Shown here: positions 26,935 to 34,446 of the stretch, one piece after another
Layout: each line of letters opens with the position of its first letter
Position numbering within the stretch: the stretch's first letter is position 1
Assembly: GCF_008329705.1 (NCBI RefSeq)
Contig: NZ_VTSX01000006.1
Span: forward strand, 124,001-188,000
DNA length: 64,000 nt
Origin: Chryseobacterium sp. SN22
Lineage (GTDB): Bacteria; Bacteroidota; Bacteroidia; Flavobacteriales; Weeksellaceae
Reading direction: 5' to 3'
Notes under the pieces: model-generated
Databases searched by the model: none
Told to the model about the DNA's origin: nothing
Seen by the model: only the letters and a program-made list of their open reading frames with translations
Program-made: the position numbers and the translations under genes

Positions 26935-28109
26935 TTTCAGTTACAGAAGCAAAACAGATGATTATTAATCATTTACCGGAAAGGAAAACAACAGTATTAC
27001 CGCTTTCTGAAGCGGCAGGCCTGGTTACGTCCTCAGACGTGATTGCCGGTACCGATATCCCGGGCTTTCCGCAGTCCTCGATGGATGGCTATGCTTTAAA
27101 ATTTGAAGATAAAGACCTGCCGCTGGAGATTAGCGGTGAGATGGCGGCCGGAACTACGGTGGCTTTACACATAAAAAGCGGACAGGCTTCCAGGATTTTT
27201 ACCGGGGCACCTCTTCCTGAAGGAGCCGATACCGTCGTGATGCAGGAGAAGGTAACGGTAGAAAATAATAGACTGGTTATTCATGATGAGAACCTGAGCC
27301 TCGGACTGAACGTACGCCTGAAAGGATCAGAAGTGAAACAGAGCGCTGTTGCCATGGCCGCAGGAACCGTGCTGAGTCCGGCAGCGATTGGATTTCTGGC
27401 CGGAATAGGAAAGGACAAGGTTGAGGTATATCATCCGCCTGTAGTCGCCGTTATTTTAACCGGGAACGAACTGCAGGATCCGGGGAATGAACTGGTTTTC
27501 GGACAGGTGTATGAAGCAAATTCCTATCAGCTTAAAGCAGCATTGGAAAAGGCAGGCGTTAAAGAAATCCATATTTTCAGGGCTGAAGATGATCCTGAAA
27601 CGTTGCAGCAAATTCTGGAACAGGCGTTGGAAGTAAGCGATATGGTTTTGCTCAACGGAGGCGTGAGTGTCGGGGATTATGATTTCGTAACCCAGGCTGC
27701 AAAACATTGCGGCATCGAAGAAAAATTCCATAAGATCAGGCAGAAACCCGGAAAACCATTATTTTTCGGAACCCGGAAAGAAAAGCTGGTATTCGGGCTG
27801 CCGGGAAATCCCTCTTCTTCGCTGACCTGTTTTTACGAATATGTCCTTCCGGCCGTTGAACAGCTTTCAGGATTAAGAAATTCAGTACAGAAACTCAGTG
27901 CAGTGGCGATCCATGATTATACAAAACCTGTAGGCCTGACACATTTCCTGAAAGCTTTTTATGAAGAAGGAACGGTCACGCCGCTCCATGCCCAGGAATC
28001 GTACCGGCTGCATTCTTTTGCGCAGGCCAATTGTTTTCTGGTACTGCCTGAAGAATCAACAGGATGTAAGAAAGGCGATGCTGTGGAAATCCACTTGTTG
28101 CCGGTATAA
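26931..28109 (+). CDS. moeA: Molybdopterin molybdotransferase MoeA
   Basis: A 392-residue enzyme that inserts molybdate into adenylylated molybdopterin. The N-terminal domain has the SSMDGYALKFEDKD stretch (about 49-62), the active-site region FTGAPLPEGADTVVMQE follows at about 85-101, and the MoaB-like domain has TGNELQDPGNELVFGQVYEANS and NGGVSVGDYDFV. VFGLPGNPSSSLTCF precedes the C-terminal beta-barrel. The length is normal. It overlaps mocA by four bases (ATGA). Confidence 0.94.
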   Translation: MISVTEAKQMIINHLPERKTTVLPLSEAAGLVTSSDVIAGTDIPGFPQSSMDGYALKFEDKDLPLEISGEMAAGTTVALHIKSGQASRIFTGAPLPEGADTVVMQEKVTVENNRLVIHDENLSLGLNVRLKGSEVKQSAVAMAAGTVLSPAAIGFLAGIGKDKVEVYHPPVVAVILTGNELQDPGNELVFGQVYEANSYQLKAALEKAGVKEIHIFRAEDDPETLQQILEQALEVSDMVLLNGGVSVGDYDFVTQAAKHCGIEEKFHKIRQKPGKPLFFGTRKEKLVFGLPGNPSSSLTCFYEYVLPAVEQLSGLRNSVQKLSAVAIHDYTKPVGLTHFLKAFYEEGTVTPLHAQESYRLHSFAQANCFLVLPEESTGCKKGDAVEIHLLPV

Positions 28110-28129
28110 TTTAAATTAAAGAAGAATTA

Positions 28130-28864
28130 ATGAGTATAGAACTATTTTATGCCGTCCTTTTTGTCGTTGCATTTTTTTATGCCGCCGTAGGCCATGGCGG
28201 AGCCAGCGGCTATCTTGCGCTGATGGCGCTGTATGGAGTGGCTCCTGAAGAAATGAAGCCCACGGCTCTGGTCCTGAACCTGTTTGTATCACTCACGTCG
28301 TTTATTCAGTATTACCGCGGCGGATATTTTTCAAAAAAACTATTTATTCCCATTGCCGCCGCTTCCATACCACTTGCCTTTATCGGCGGGATGATGACGG
28401 TGGAAGAAAATATTTACAAACGTATTCTGGGTATACTTCTGCTGTTTCCGGTCATCCGGTTTTTCTTTTTCCGTAATACGGAGGATCATGAGCTGAAGGA
28501 ACAGAATATTGCCGTAGCAGTGGTTACCGGCGGTGTTGTCGGACTATTATCCGGGATGATCGGGATTGGAGGCGGAATTATTCTTTCCCCGATTTTACTG
28601 TTGCTTAAATGGACGAACCAGAAACAGACGGCAGCCATCAGTGCAGCCTTTATATTTGTGAATTCGCTTTCCGGATTGGGCGGGATGCTGACCCAGGGAA
28701 TCAAATTTACCGACAACATGTTTATATACGTCATTGTTGCTTTTACCGGAGGGCTGTTGGGGGCTTATTTAGGATCTAAAAGGTTTAACCAGAATGTTTT
28801 GAAATACGTGCTCGCTACAGTTCTGCTGATGGCTTCCTACAAACTTTTACTTACCAAAGCTTAA
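28130..28864 (+). CDS. TauE/SafE-family membrane transporter in the cofactor operon
   Basis: A 244-residue membrane protein with about seven or eight hydrophobic segments in two similar halves, each with a glycine-rich start (GHGGASGYLALMALYG near 22; GLLSGMIGIGGGIILSP near 140), the hallmark of TauE/SafE. Family members move sulfite or other small sulfur-containing anions. Its place inside a molybdenum cofactor operon, six bases from a secreted molybdopterin-fold protein, suggests it handles sulfur by-products or an oxyanion linked to the cofactor. That role is inference. Confidence 0.85.
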   Translation: MSIELFYAVLFVVAFFYAAVGHGGASGYLALMALYGVAPEEMKPTALVLNLFVSLTSFIQYYRGGYFSKKLFIPIAAASIPLAFIGGMMTVEENIYKRILGILLLFPVIRFFFFRNTEDHELKEQNIAVAVVTGGVVGLLSGMIGIGGGIILSPILLLLKWTNQKQTAAISAAFIFVNSLSGLGGMLTQGIKFTDNMFIYVIVAFTGGLLGAYLGSKRFNQNVLKYVLATVLLMASYKLLLTKA

Positions 28865-28869
28865 AAAAA

Positions 28870-29364
28870 ATGAAATATTTCGCCACCTTATTCGTATTTT
28901 TAACCGTATGTCTGCATGCACAGAAAATTTCAGTAGCCATAAAAGGGGATATTAGCAAGCCGGTAACAGTTACCGGTGAAGATCTGAAAAAATACCCTTT
29001 GCATGAAGTGAAAAGCATCGACATCCTGAACCATAAAATGGAGTTTAAGAAAAACCTTAAAAACCTGAAAGGCGTTTTGCTTAAAGATGTTTTAAGTCAG
29101 GTCAGTTTTAATGCCCCGACACCGAAAGAACTCAGCACTTTTTATCTCGTATGTATGGCGGAAGACGGGTATAAAGCAGTCTATTCATGGAACGAACTGT
29201 TTAATACAGAAGCAGGTGATCGCATCATGCTGATAACCAGTAACAACGGAACTCCGGCTTACGGAACAAAAGAAGGAATCACCCTGATTACACCGGGAGA
29301 CCGGGCAACAGGAAGAAGATACGTTAAAAATCTTTCGGAAATTATTATTAAAAAAGCAGATTGA
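28870..29364 (+). CDS. Secreted protein with a sulfite-oxidase-like molybdopterin-binding fold
   Basis: A 164-residue protein with an N-terminal signal peptide (MKYFATLFVFLTVCLHAQ), so periplasmic. The body resembles a minimal sulfite-oxidase-type molybdopterin domain: LKNLKGVLLKDVLSQVSF, VCMAEDGYKAVYSWNELF (about 95-112), ITSNNGTPAY, and a C-terminal RATGRRYVKNLSEIII. A cysteine sits at about 96, but the usual fuller enzyme body is absent. It may bind cofactor or act as a sensor or chaperone; it is co-transcribed with moaD two bases on. Confidence 0.65.
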   Translation: MKYFATLFVFLTVCLHAQKISVAIKGDISKPVTVTGEDLKKYPLHEVKSIDILNHKMEFKKNLKNLKGVLLKDVLSQVSFNAPTPKELSTFYLVCMAEDGYKAVYSWNELFNTEAGDRIMLITSNNGTPAYGTKEGITLITPGDRATGRRYVKNLSEIIIKKAD

Positions 29365-29365
29365 T

Positions 29366-29593
29366 ATGGAAGTGAAAGCAATAGCCTTCGGGAAGATCGC
29401 CGAAATCACAGGAAAAGAATTTTCTGTCACGGCATCTGATACCGATGCTTTAAAAGAGCAGTTAGCGGTACAGTTTCCGCAGCTCGCCGATATGAAATTT
29501 GCAGTGGCCGTTAACAAAAAGGTTACTGAAGAAAATACAGTACTAAGTAATAATGACACGGTAGCCCTGATGCCGCCCTATTCAGGAGGATAA
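29366..29593 (+). CDS. moaD: Molybdopterin synthase small subunit MoaD
   Basis: A 75-residue ubiquitin-fold sulfur carrier. The C-terminal Gly-Gly (MPPYSGG) is adenylated and thiocarboxylated by MoeB, then donates sulfur in molybdopterin synthase with MoaE. It starts one base after the previous stop and ends one base before moeB, so the sulfur carrier and its activating enzyme are made together. Confidence 0.92.
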   Translation: MEVKAIAFGKIAEITGKEFSVTASDTDALKEQLAVQFPQLADMKFAVAVNKKVTEENTVLSNNDTVALMPPYSGG

Positions 29594-29594
29594 T

Positions 29595-30713
29595 ATGGAA
29601 CAGCAGAACGACCGGTATTCCAGGCATTTCAGTCTTTCAGGATTTGGAAAAGCAGGACAGGAAAAACTTTTAAAGGCAAAAATTCTTGTGATTGGTGCCG
29701 GCGGATTGGGCTGTCCCGTTCTGCAGTATCTGGCAGCGGCGGGCATCGGGACGATCGGCATTGTTGATCATGACCGGATTTCACTGAGCAACCTGCAGAG
29801 GCAGACGCTTTACACGACCGCAGAAGTCGGGGAACTGAAAGCGGTGACGGCATCCGGGAAACTTAAAGCTTTAAATCCGGAAATTGCCATTACGGCATAT
29901 ACCGAAGAAGTTACCGCATCAAATGTCTGGGATCTGATTTCAGGATATGACCTGGTAGTGGATGCCACGGATAATTTTGCCACCCGCTATCTGATCAGTG
30001 ATACCTGCTACCTCCTGCAGAAGCCTTTGGTTTTCGGCGCGGTCTCTCGGTATGAAGGCCAAGTTGCGGTTTTCGGATATAATGATCTCGGACAATACAT
30101 CACTTACCGTGACCTTTTTCCGGAACCTCCGCATCCCGGAGAAGTTCAGGACTGCAATGTGGCAGGCGTGCTGGGGGTACTGCCAGGCATGATCGGAATG
30201 ATGCAGGCCAATGAAGCCATCAAGTATATTGCCGGAATCGGAAACCGATTGACCGCTCAGCTCCTGACATTCAATATGCTTACCTACGAAACGATAATCC
30301 TTGAATTATCGAAAAGCATAGATTCGGAAAAGCTGATTCCAAGAAACCGGGAAGAACTTGAAAAAACAGATTATCAATTTCTTTGCGGATTATCTCATCC
30401 GGAGATCGAGGCGCTGGATCCTGAAAATTTTTTAAGTAAAATAAAAACAGATGAAATTACAGCTATCGATGTAAGGGAACAGGGTGAGCTTCCGGATGCC
30501 GGTTTCCCCCATCTTCATATTCCCTTATCGCAGCTGGAAGACAATTTAAATGAAATTCCGGAAAAAAGAATTGCATTTTTCTGCCAGGGTGGAACCCGCA
30601 GTCTGAAAGCCGCAGAAATTTTTATACGAAACCGGAAAACACCATACCAACCGAGCCATCTTGAAGGAGGGATCCTGGCTTTAACACAGAAACAGAATGC
30701 AAAAAGAGATTAA
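29595..30713 (+). CDS. moeB: MoaD-activating enzyme MoeB with C-terminal rhodanese domain
   Basis: A 372-residue ThiF/MoeB-type protein. The N-terminal adenylylation domain has RYSRHFSLSGFGKAGQEKL, the nucleotide loop VIGAGGLGCPVLQYLAAAG (about 32-50) and DATDNFATRYLISDTC. Unlike E. coli MoeB, it has a C-terminal rhodanese domain (about 275-368) with the active-site cysteine in FFCQGGTRSLKAAEI, so it can adenylate MoaD and also supply the sulfur. One or two usual zinc cysteines in the first domain are not obvious. It overlaps moaE by 17 bases. Confidence 0.9.
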   Translation: MEQQNDRYSRHFSLSGFGKAGQEKLLKAKILVIGAGGLGCPVLQYLAAAGIGTIGIVDHDRISLSNLQRQTLYTTAEVGELKAVTASGKLKALNPEIAITAYTEEVTASNVWDLISGYDLVVDATDNFATRYLISDTCYLLQKPLVFGAVSRYEGQVAVFGYNDLGQYITYRDLFPEPPHPGEVQDCNVAGVLGVLPGMIGMMQANEAIKYIAGIGNRLTAQLLTFNMLTYETIILELSKSIDSEKLIPRNREELEKTDYQFLCGLSHPEIEALDPENFLSKIKTDEITAIDVREQGELPDAGFPHLHIPLSQLEDNLNEIPEKRIAFFCQGGTRSLKAAEIFIRNRKTPYQPSHLEGGILALTQKQNAKRD

Positions 30714-31137
30714 AAATATATTTAAGGAAGGCGCTATTGATCCGCTGTTTATTTCAGAGAGCATTGCGAAACATTCCGCTAAAAAGAACATCGGGGCGCA
30801 CGGTATTTTTCTCGGCCAGATCCGGGAAGATGTCGTAGACGAAAAGCCCGTAGCAGCTATTGAATATACGGCCTATGAAGAAATGGCACTTGAAAAAATG
30901 CACCGGATCCGGGAAGAGATTTTCACCAAATATGATCTTACCTGCATGCATGTGTACCATAGTCTGGGTACCATCAGGGCCGGAGAAATCTGCCTGTTTG
31001 TATTCACTTCGTCAAAGCACCGTCTGGCGGCGATGGAAAGCTGCAACGAACTGGTAGAACGCATCAAAAAAGAACTTCCGGTCTGGGGCCGGGAGATTTT
31101 CGAAGATGATTCCCATCAATGGAAGGTCAATCAGTAA
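30697..31137 (+). CDS. moaE: Molybdopterin synthase large subunit MoaE
   Basis: A 146-residue catalytic subunit that converts precursor Z to molybdopterin with MoaD. It has GAHGIFLGQIREDV (about 33-46), EYTAYEEMALEKMHRIREE, VYHSLGTIRAGEICLFVFTSSKHR and the C-terminal VWGREIFEDDSHQWKVN. It closes the xdhC-moaE run; moaCB follows after a 274-base gap. Confidence 0.92.
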   Translation: MQKEIKNIFKEGAIDPLFISESIAKHSAKKNIGAHGIFLGQIREDVVDEKPVAAIEYTAYEEMALEKMHRIREEIFTKYDLTCMHVYHSLGTIRAGEICLFVFTSSKHRLAAMESCNELVERIKKELPVWGREIFEDDSHQWKVNQ

Positions 31138-31411
31138 ACAGTTGAATTGATGTAAAAGTATATTCTTTCAGTTCCGGCTTAAAGCTGATTGATAGGCCGG
31201 AAGAGGGATGCGGGAGGCTGGAAGTTTACTATGTCAATAGAAAACTTATGATATTGAATAAAATGGCATTGTTGTTAAATAAAATATTACTTGAAAATTC
31301 AATTCACCTGCCTGTCCTTTACTGTATTAACTTCCTTAAATAAATTTAAACTGGTTCTAAAAATTTTGCATATCAACCTTAAACTTTGAACCAAAACTTT
31401 AAACTCTTAAA

Positions 31412-32323
31412 ATGGTCAACATTACCCATAAATCATCAACGCTGCGTAAGGCGATCGCAACTGCTACGGTTAAAACTTCATCTCAGGCCACCATTGACGC
31501 CGTTCAGCAACGGAAGGTCCCGAAAGGGGACATTTTTGAATTCTCGAGGGCTGCGGCACTGTTCGGCGTAAAGAAAACCAGTGATGTGATTCCCGACTGC
31601 CATCCGCTGCCGGTAGAATATACGGCGGTAACCTATGAAATTGAAGATTTATCGATCATCATATCGGTGGAAGTGCATACCATCTACAAAACCGGAGTGG
31701 AAGTGGAAGCCATGCACGGCGCATCGGTAGCGGCATTGGTAATGTACGATATGCTGAAACCCATCGATAAAAAAGTAGAAATCCAAAACATCAGGCTGCT
31801 GGAAAAGAAAGGCGGAAAATCCGATGATAAAAAATATATGTCCGGCGGATTAAAAGCTGCGGTGGTGGTCTGTTCAGATACGGTCTATCAGGGAAAGAAT
31901 GAAGATACATCAGGAAAAGCAATTGTCCGGAAGCTGGAGGAACACGGATTCACAGACGTTGATTACCTGATCGTTCCTGATGAGGTGGAAGCCATTCAGC
32001 AGGCCCTTTCGGAATACAGGAAAGATGAATCGGATCTGGTCATTTTTACCGGAGGGACAGGCGTTTCACCAAGGGACGTCACTCCCGATGCTTTGCAATC
32101 CATGATCGACAGGCCGCTTCCCGGAATTATGGAGACTGCCCGGGCGTATGGCCAGGATCGCATCAAGACTTCCATGCTATCCAGAGGAATTGCCGGCTTC
32201 AGCGGAGAAACATTAGTCCTGACCTTTCCCGGTTCTGAAAAAGGCGCCACCGAATACATGCAATCGCTGTTTCCACAGGTCCTGCATGTTTTTGAAGTGA
32301 AAAAAGGAAAAAGACATGAGTAG
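31412..32323 (+). CDS. moaCB: Bifunctional MoaC-MoaB fusion
   Basis: A 303-residue fusion. The N-terminal part (about 1-150) is MoaC: KTSDVIPDCHPLPVEYTAV carries the catalytic lysine region and the CHPLP motif, and EVEAMHGASVAALVMYDM follows; it converts the MoaA product to cyclic pyranopterin monophosphate. The C-terminal part (about 152-303) is MoaB/MogA-like: VVVCSDTVYQGKNEDTSG and FTGGTGVSPRDVTPDAL, which adenylates molybdopterin before MoeA acts. It supplies two steps missing from the upstream operon. A frame with another start at 31386 is a shadow. Confidence 0.93.
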   Translation: MVNITHKSSTLRKAIATATVKTSSQATIDAVQQRKVPKGDIFEFSRAAALFGVKKTSDVIPDCHPLPVEYTAVTYEIEDLSIIISVEVHTIYKTGVEVEAMHGASVAALVMYDMLKPIDKKVEIQNIRLLEKKGGKSDDKKYMSGGLKAAVVVCSDTVYQGKNEDTSGKAIVRKLEEHGFTDVDYLIVPDEVEAIQQALSEYRKDESDLVIFTGGTGVSPRDVTPDALQSMIDRPLPGIMETARAYGQDRIKTSMLSRGIAGFSGETLVLTFPGSEKGATEYMQSLFPQVLHVFEVKKGKRHE

Positions 32324-32858
32324 TGATGATTGATAAACGATACTGATCACTGATGGATTTACTATTCGTAAACTTAAAGCGCTGATGAAGCAGGTTAATC
32401 ATGCGAACGCTTCGTCAGATCAAGCTTGCTGATCCTTTATGCTTCTTATAGTGGTGGAAAGTGATCTTCAGGCTTTGCATTAAAAAATTATAGAGCAAAA
32501 TTTTAGATTTTTTCCTTTTTCTCGAATAAGCTGAAAAATAGACTTGGGATGAAGTAAATATAAGCGGTGCTTCCAATTTTAAAAGTTCATTAAAATCTTC
32601 ATTATCCATTTAATCTGTTTTAGATTGAAGGATAAAAGAAATTTAGATCCATTCTTAATACCGGAAGACAATGGACGATCTGACTGCTTTTTTAATAATG
32701 ATTTTCAGGAATTAAAATATTGTTTGTATTTGAAAATCTGTTATTTATATGGAATGACAGACTTTAATTATGATAATTGGCGGGCATCACATTCCAGCAT
32801 GATCAATCTGCGGACACGGTAAATAGAAATCCCTGTAATTTTTACCTAACCTCACTAT
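32324..32858. other. Long untranslated gap before the aldehyde oxidoreductase operon
   Basis: About 535 bases with no supported gene; open frames at 32415-32609 (minus) and 32625-32822 (plus) lack family signals. The gap ends in a terminator hairpin just before paoA, so a regulated leader is possible. A GCTTCGTCAGATCAAGCTTG stretch near 32408 weakly resembles sequence at 10490. Confidence 0.35.
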
Positions 32859-32889
32859 ACCGTAATCATAAGATTGCGGTTCTTTTTTT
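32859..32889 (+). terminator. Terminator 34 bases before the paoA start
   Basis: Stem ACCGTAATC / GATTGCGGT with one G-U pair (32859-32867 and 32872-32880), loop ATAA, T-tract 32883-32889. Its position before ATG 32924 suits an attenuator in the paoABC leader, or simply the end of the moaCB transcript. Confidence 0.7.
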
Positions 32890-32923
32890 GCATAAAAACA
32901 TTTCAAAACCAAATCTCAATATT

Positions 32924-33403
32924 ATGCCTGATCAGAATAATCAGTCGGTTGCCTTAACGGTGAACGGACATCAGCACCGGCTTGAGCTCAAGCCCTGGGT
33001 ATCTCTTCTGGATGCCCTCAGACATACCCTAGACCTTACCGGTACCAAAAAAGGCTGCGACCACGGACAATGCGGAGCCTGCACCGTATTGGTAGACGGC
33101 AGAAGGGTGTTAAGCTGCCTTACGCTGGCAGTAATGAAAGACGGTTGCGAAGTAACCACTATTGAAGGGATCGGCAGCCCTGATCATTTACATCCGGTAC
33201 AGAAAGCATTTATCGAGCATGATGCTTTCCAGTGCGGTTATTGTACGCCGGGGCAGATCTGCAGTGCCGTCGGTCTTCTGGAAGAAGGCAAAGCGGAAAC
33301 CCGGGAGGATGTACAGGACCTGATGAGCGGAAACCTTTGCCGCTGCGGAGCCAACAGAGGAATTATCAATGCCATCATGGCCGTAAAAAACGAAGCAGAA
33401 TGA
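32924..33403 (+). CDS. paoA: (2Fe-2S) subunit of a PaoABC-type aldehyde oxidoreductase
   Basis: A 159-residue iron-sulfur subunit. First cluster: GCDHGQCGACTVLVDG (about 46-61) plus a later cysteine in VLSCLTLAV. Second cluster: CGYCTPGQICSAVGLL and SGNLCRCGANRGIINAI. Unlike E. coli PaoA, it has no Tat signal, so this enzyme is probably cytosolic. ATG 32924 is chosen because the frame upstream is non-coding leader. It overlaps paoB by four bases. Confidence 0.88.
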   Translation: MPDQNNQSVALTVNGHQHRLELKPWVSLLDALRHTLDLTGTKKGCDHGQCGACTVLVDGRRVLSCLTLAVMKDGCEVTTIEGIGSPDHLHPVQKAFIEHDAFQCGYCTPGQICSAVGLLEEGKAETREDVQDLMSGNLCRCGANRGIINAIMAVKNEAE

Positions 33404-34419
33404 ATAATTTTTCCTATACCAAAACAAAAGAGGTAACCGCTGCATCGGTATTGCTGAAAGAAAATACCGGAAATAAGGCTATTGCAGGCGGAACAAACCT
33501 GGTCGACCTGATGAAATATTTTGTCGTGGAAGCCGATACGCTGGTCGATCTCAACGGAATCCCGGGAATGGATGAATTGTCGGAAACCGAAAACGGAGGA
33601 GTACGTCTTGGCGCTTTAATGACCAATGCAGCAACAGCCTATCATCCCGTTATCGAACAGAAATATCCCCTGCTTTCTAAAACCATTCTGGCGGGTGCTT
33701 CAGGACAGATCAGGAATATGGCCACCAATGGCGGCAACCTGCTGCAGAAAACACGCTGCTATTATTTTTATGACCACTCCGTTCCCTGCAACAAGAGGGA
33801 ACCCGGATCGGGATGCCCGGCCGTTAAAGGCTACAACCGCATCCACGCGATTCTGGGCCACTCACAGGATTGTATTGCTGTTTTTCCTTCCGATATGTGT
33901 GTCGCACTGGCTGCCTTAAACGCCAAAGTGCATGTACAAAGTGCAGAGGGTAAAAGACAGATCGATTTTGAAGACTTCCACAGGCTGCCGGGAGATACGC
34001 CGGAGATCGATAACAACCTGAAACAGGATGAAATCATCACCGGAATCGACTTGCCTGATGAAGATTTTTCACAATATTACTCGTATCTTAAACTAAGGGA
34101 CAGAAGTTCTTATGCATTTGCATTGGTTTCAGTAGCCACAGCGTTTAAGATTGAGAATGATCAGATTACCGAAGCGAGGATTGCTTTAGGAGGTGTAGCG
34201 CATAAACCATGGCGTAACCAGGAAGCTGAAGAGTCCCTTAAAGGAAAAGCGCCTTCCAGGGAAAACTTTGCCCAGGCTGCCGATCTTATTTTAGCAGAAG
34301 CGCAGGGCTTTAAGCACAACCGTTTTAAAATTGACCTTGCCAAGAAAGCAATTATCAGGAACTGCATGATGGCCCTTGAGCCTGAAACCCAGCGACCGGG
34401 TGCAAAACCTTCTTTGTAG
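33400..34419 (+). CDS. paoB: FAD subunit of a PaoABC-type aldehyde oxidoreductase
   Basis: A 339-residue FAD-binding subunit. FAD motifs are AIAGGTNLVDLMKY (about 28-41) and GQIRNMATNGGNLLQKTRC. The cysteine cluster typical of PaoB/HcrB-like proteins is present: a cysteine after KTR, then CNKREPGSGCPA and QDC, matching a [4Fe-4S] site. FPSDMCVALAALNA and LKLRDRSSYAFALVSVA complete the CO-dehydrogenase-flavoprotein pattern. I use ATG 33400, which overlaps the paoA stop (ATGA). Confidence 0.9.
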   Translation: MNNFSYTKTKEVTAASVLLKENTGNKAIAGGTNLVDLMKYFVVEADTLVDLNGIPGMDELSETENGGVRLGALMTNAATAYHPVIEQKYPLLSKTILAGASGQIRNMATNGGNLLQKTRCYYFYDHSVPCNKREPGSGCPAVKGYNRIHAILGHSQDCIAVFPSDMCVALAALNAKVHVQSAEGKRQIDFEDFHRLPGDTPEIDNNLKQDEIITGIDLPDEDFSQYYSYLKLRDRSSYAFALVSVATAFKIENDQITEARIALGGVAHKPWRNQEAEESLKGKAPSRENFAQAADLILAEAQGFKHNRFKIDLAKKAIIRNCMMALEPETQRPGAKPSL

Positions 34420-34446
34420 TCATCCAAACCAACCCAAAAATTATTT

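Noticed and set aside
32415..32822. Two short frames (minus 32415-32609, plus 32625-32822)
   Set aside because: Low-complexity sequence with no family resemblance, in the long leader before paoA.
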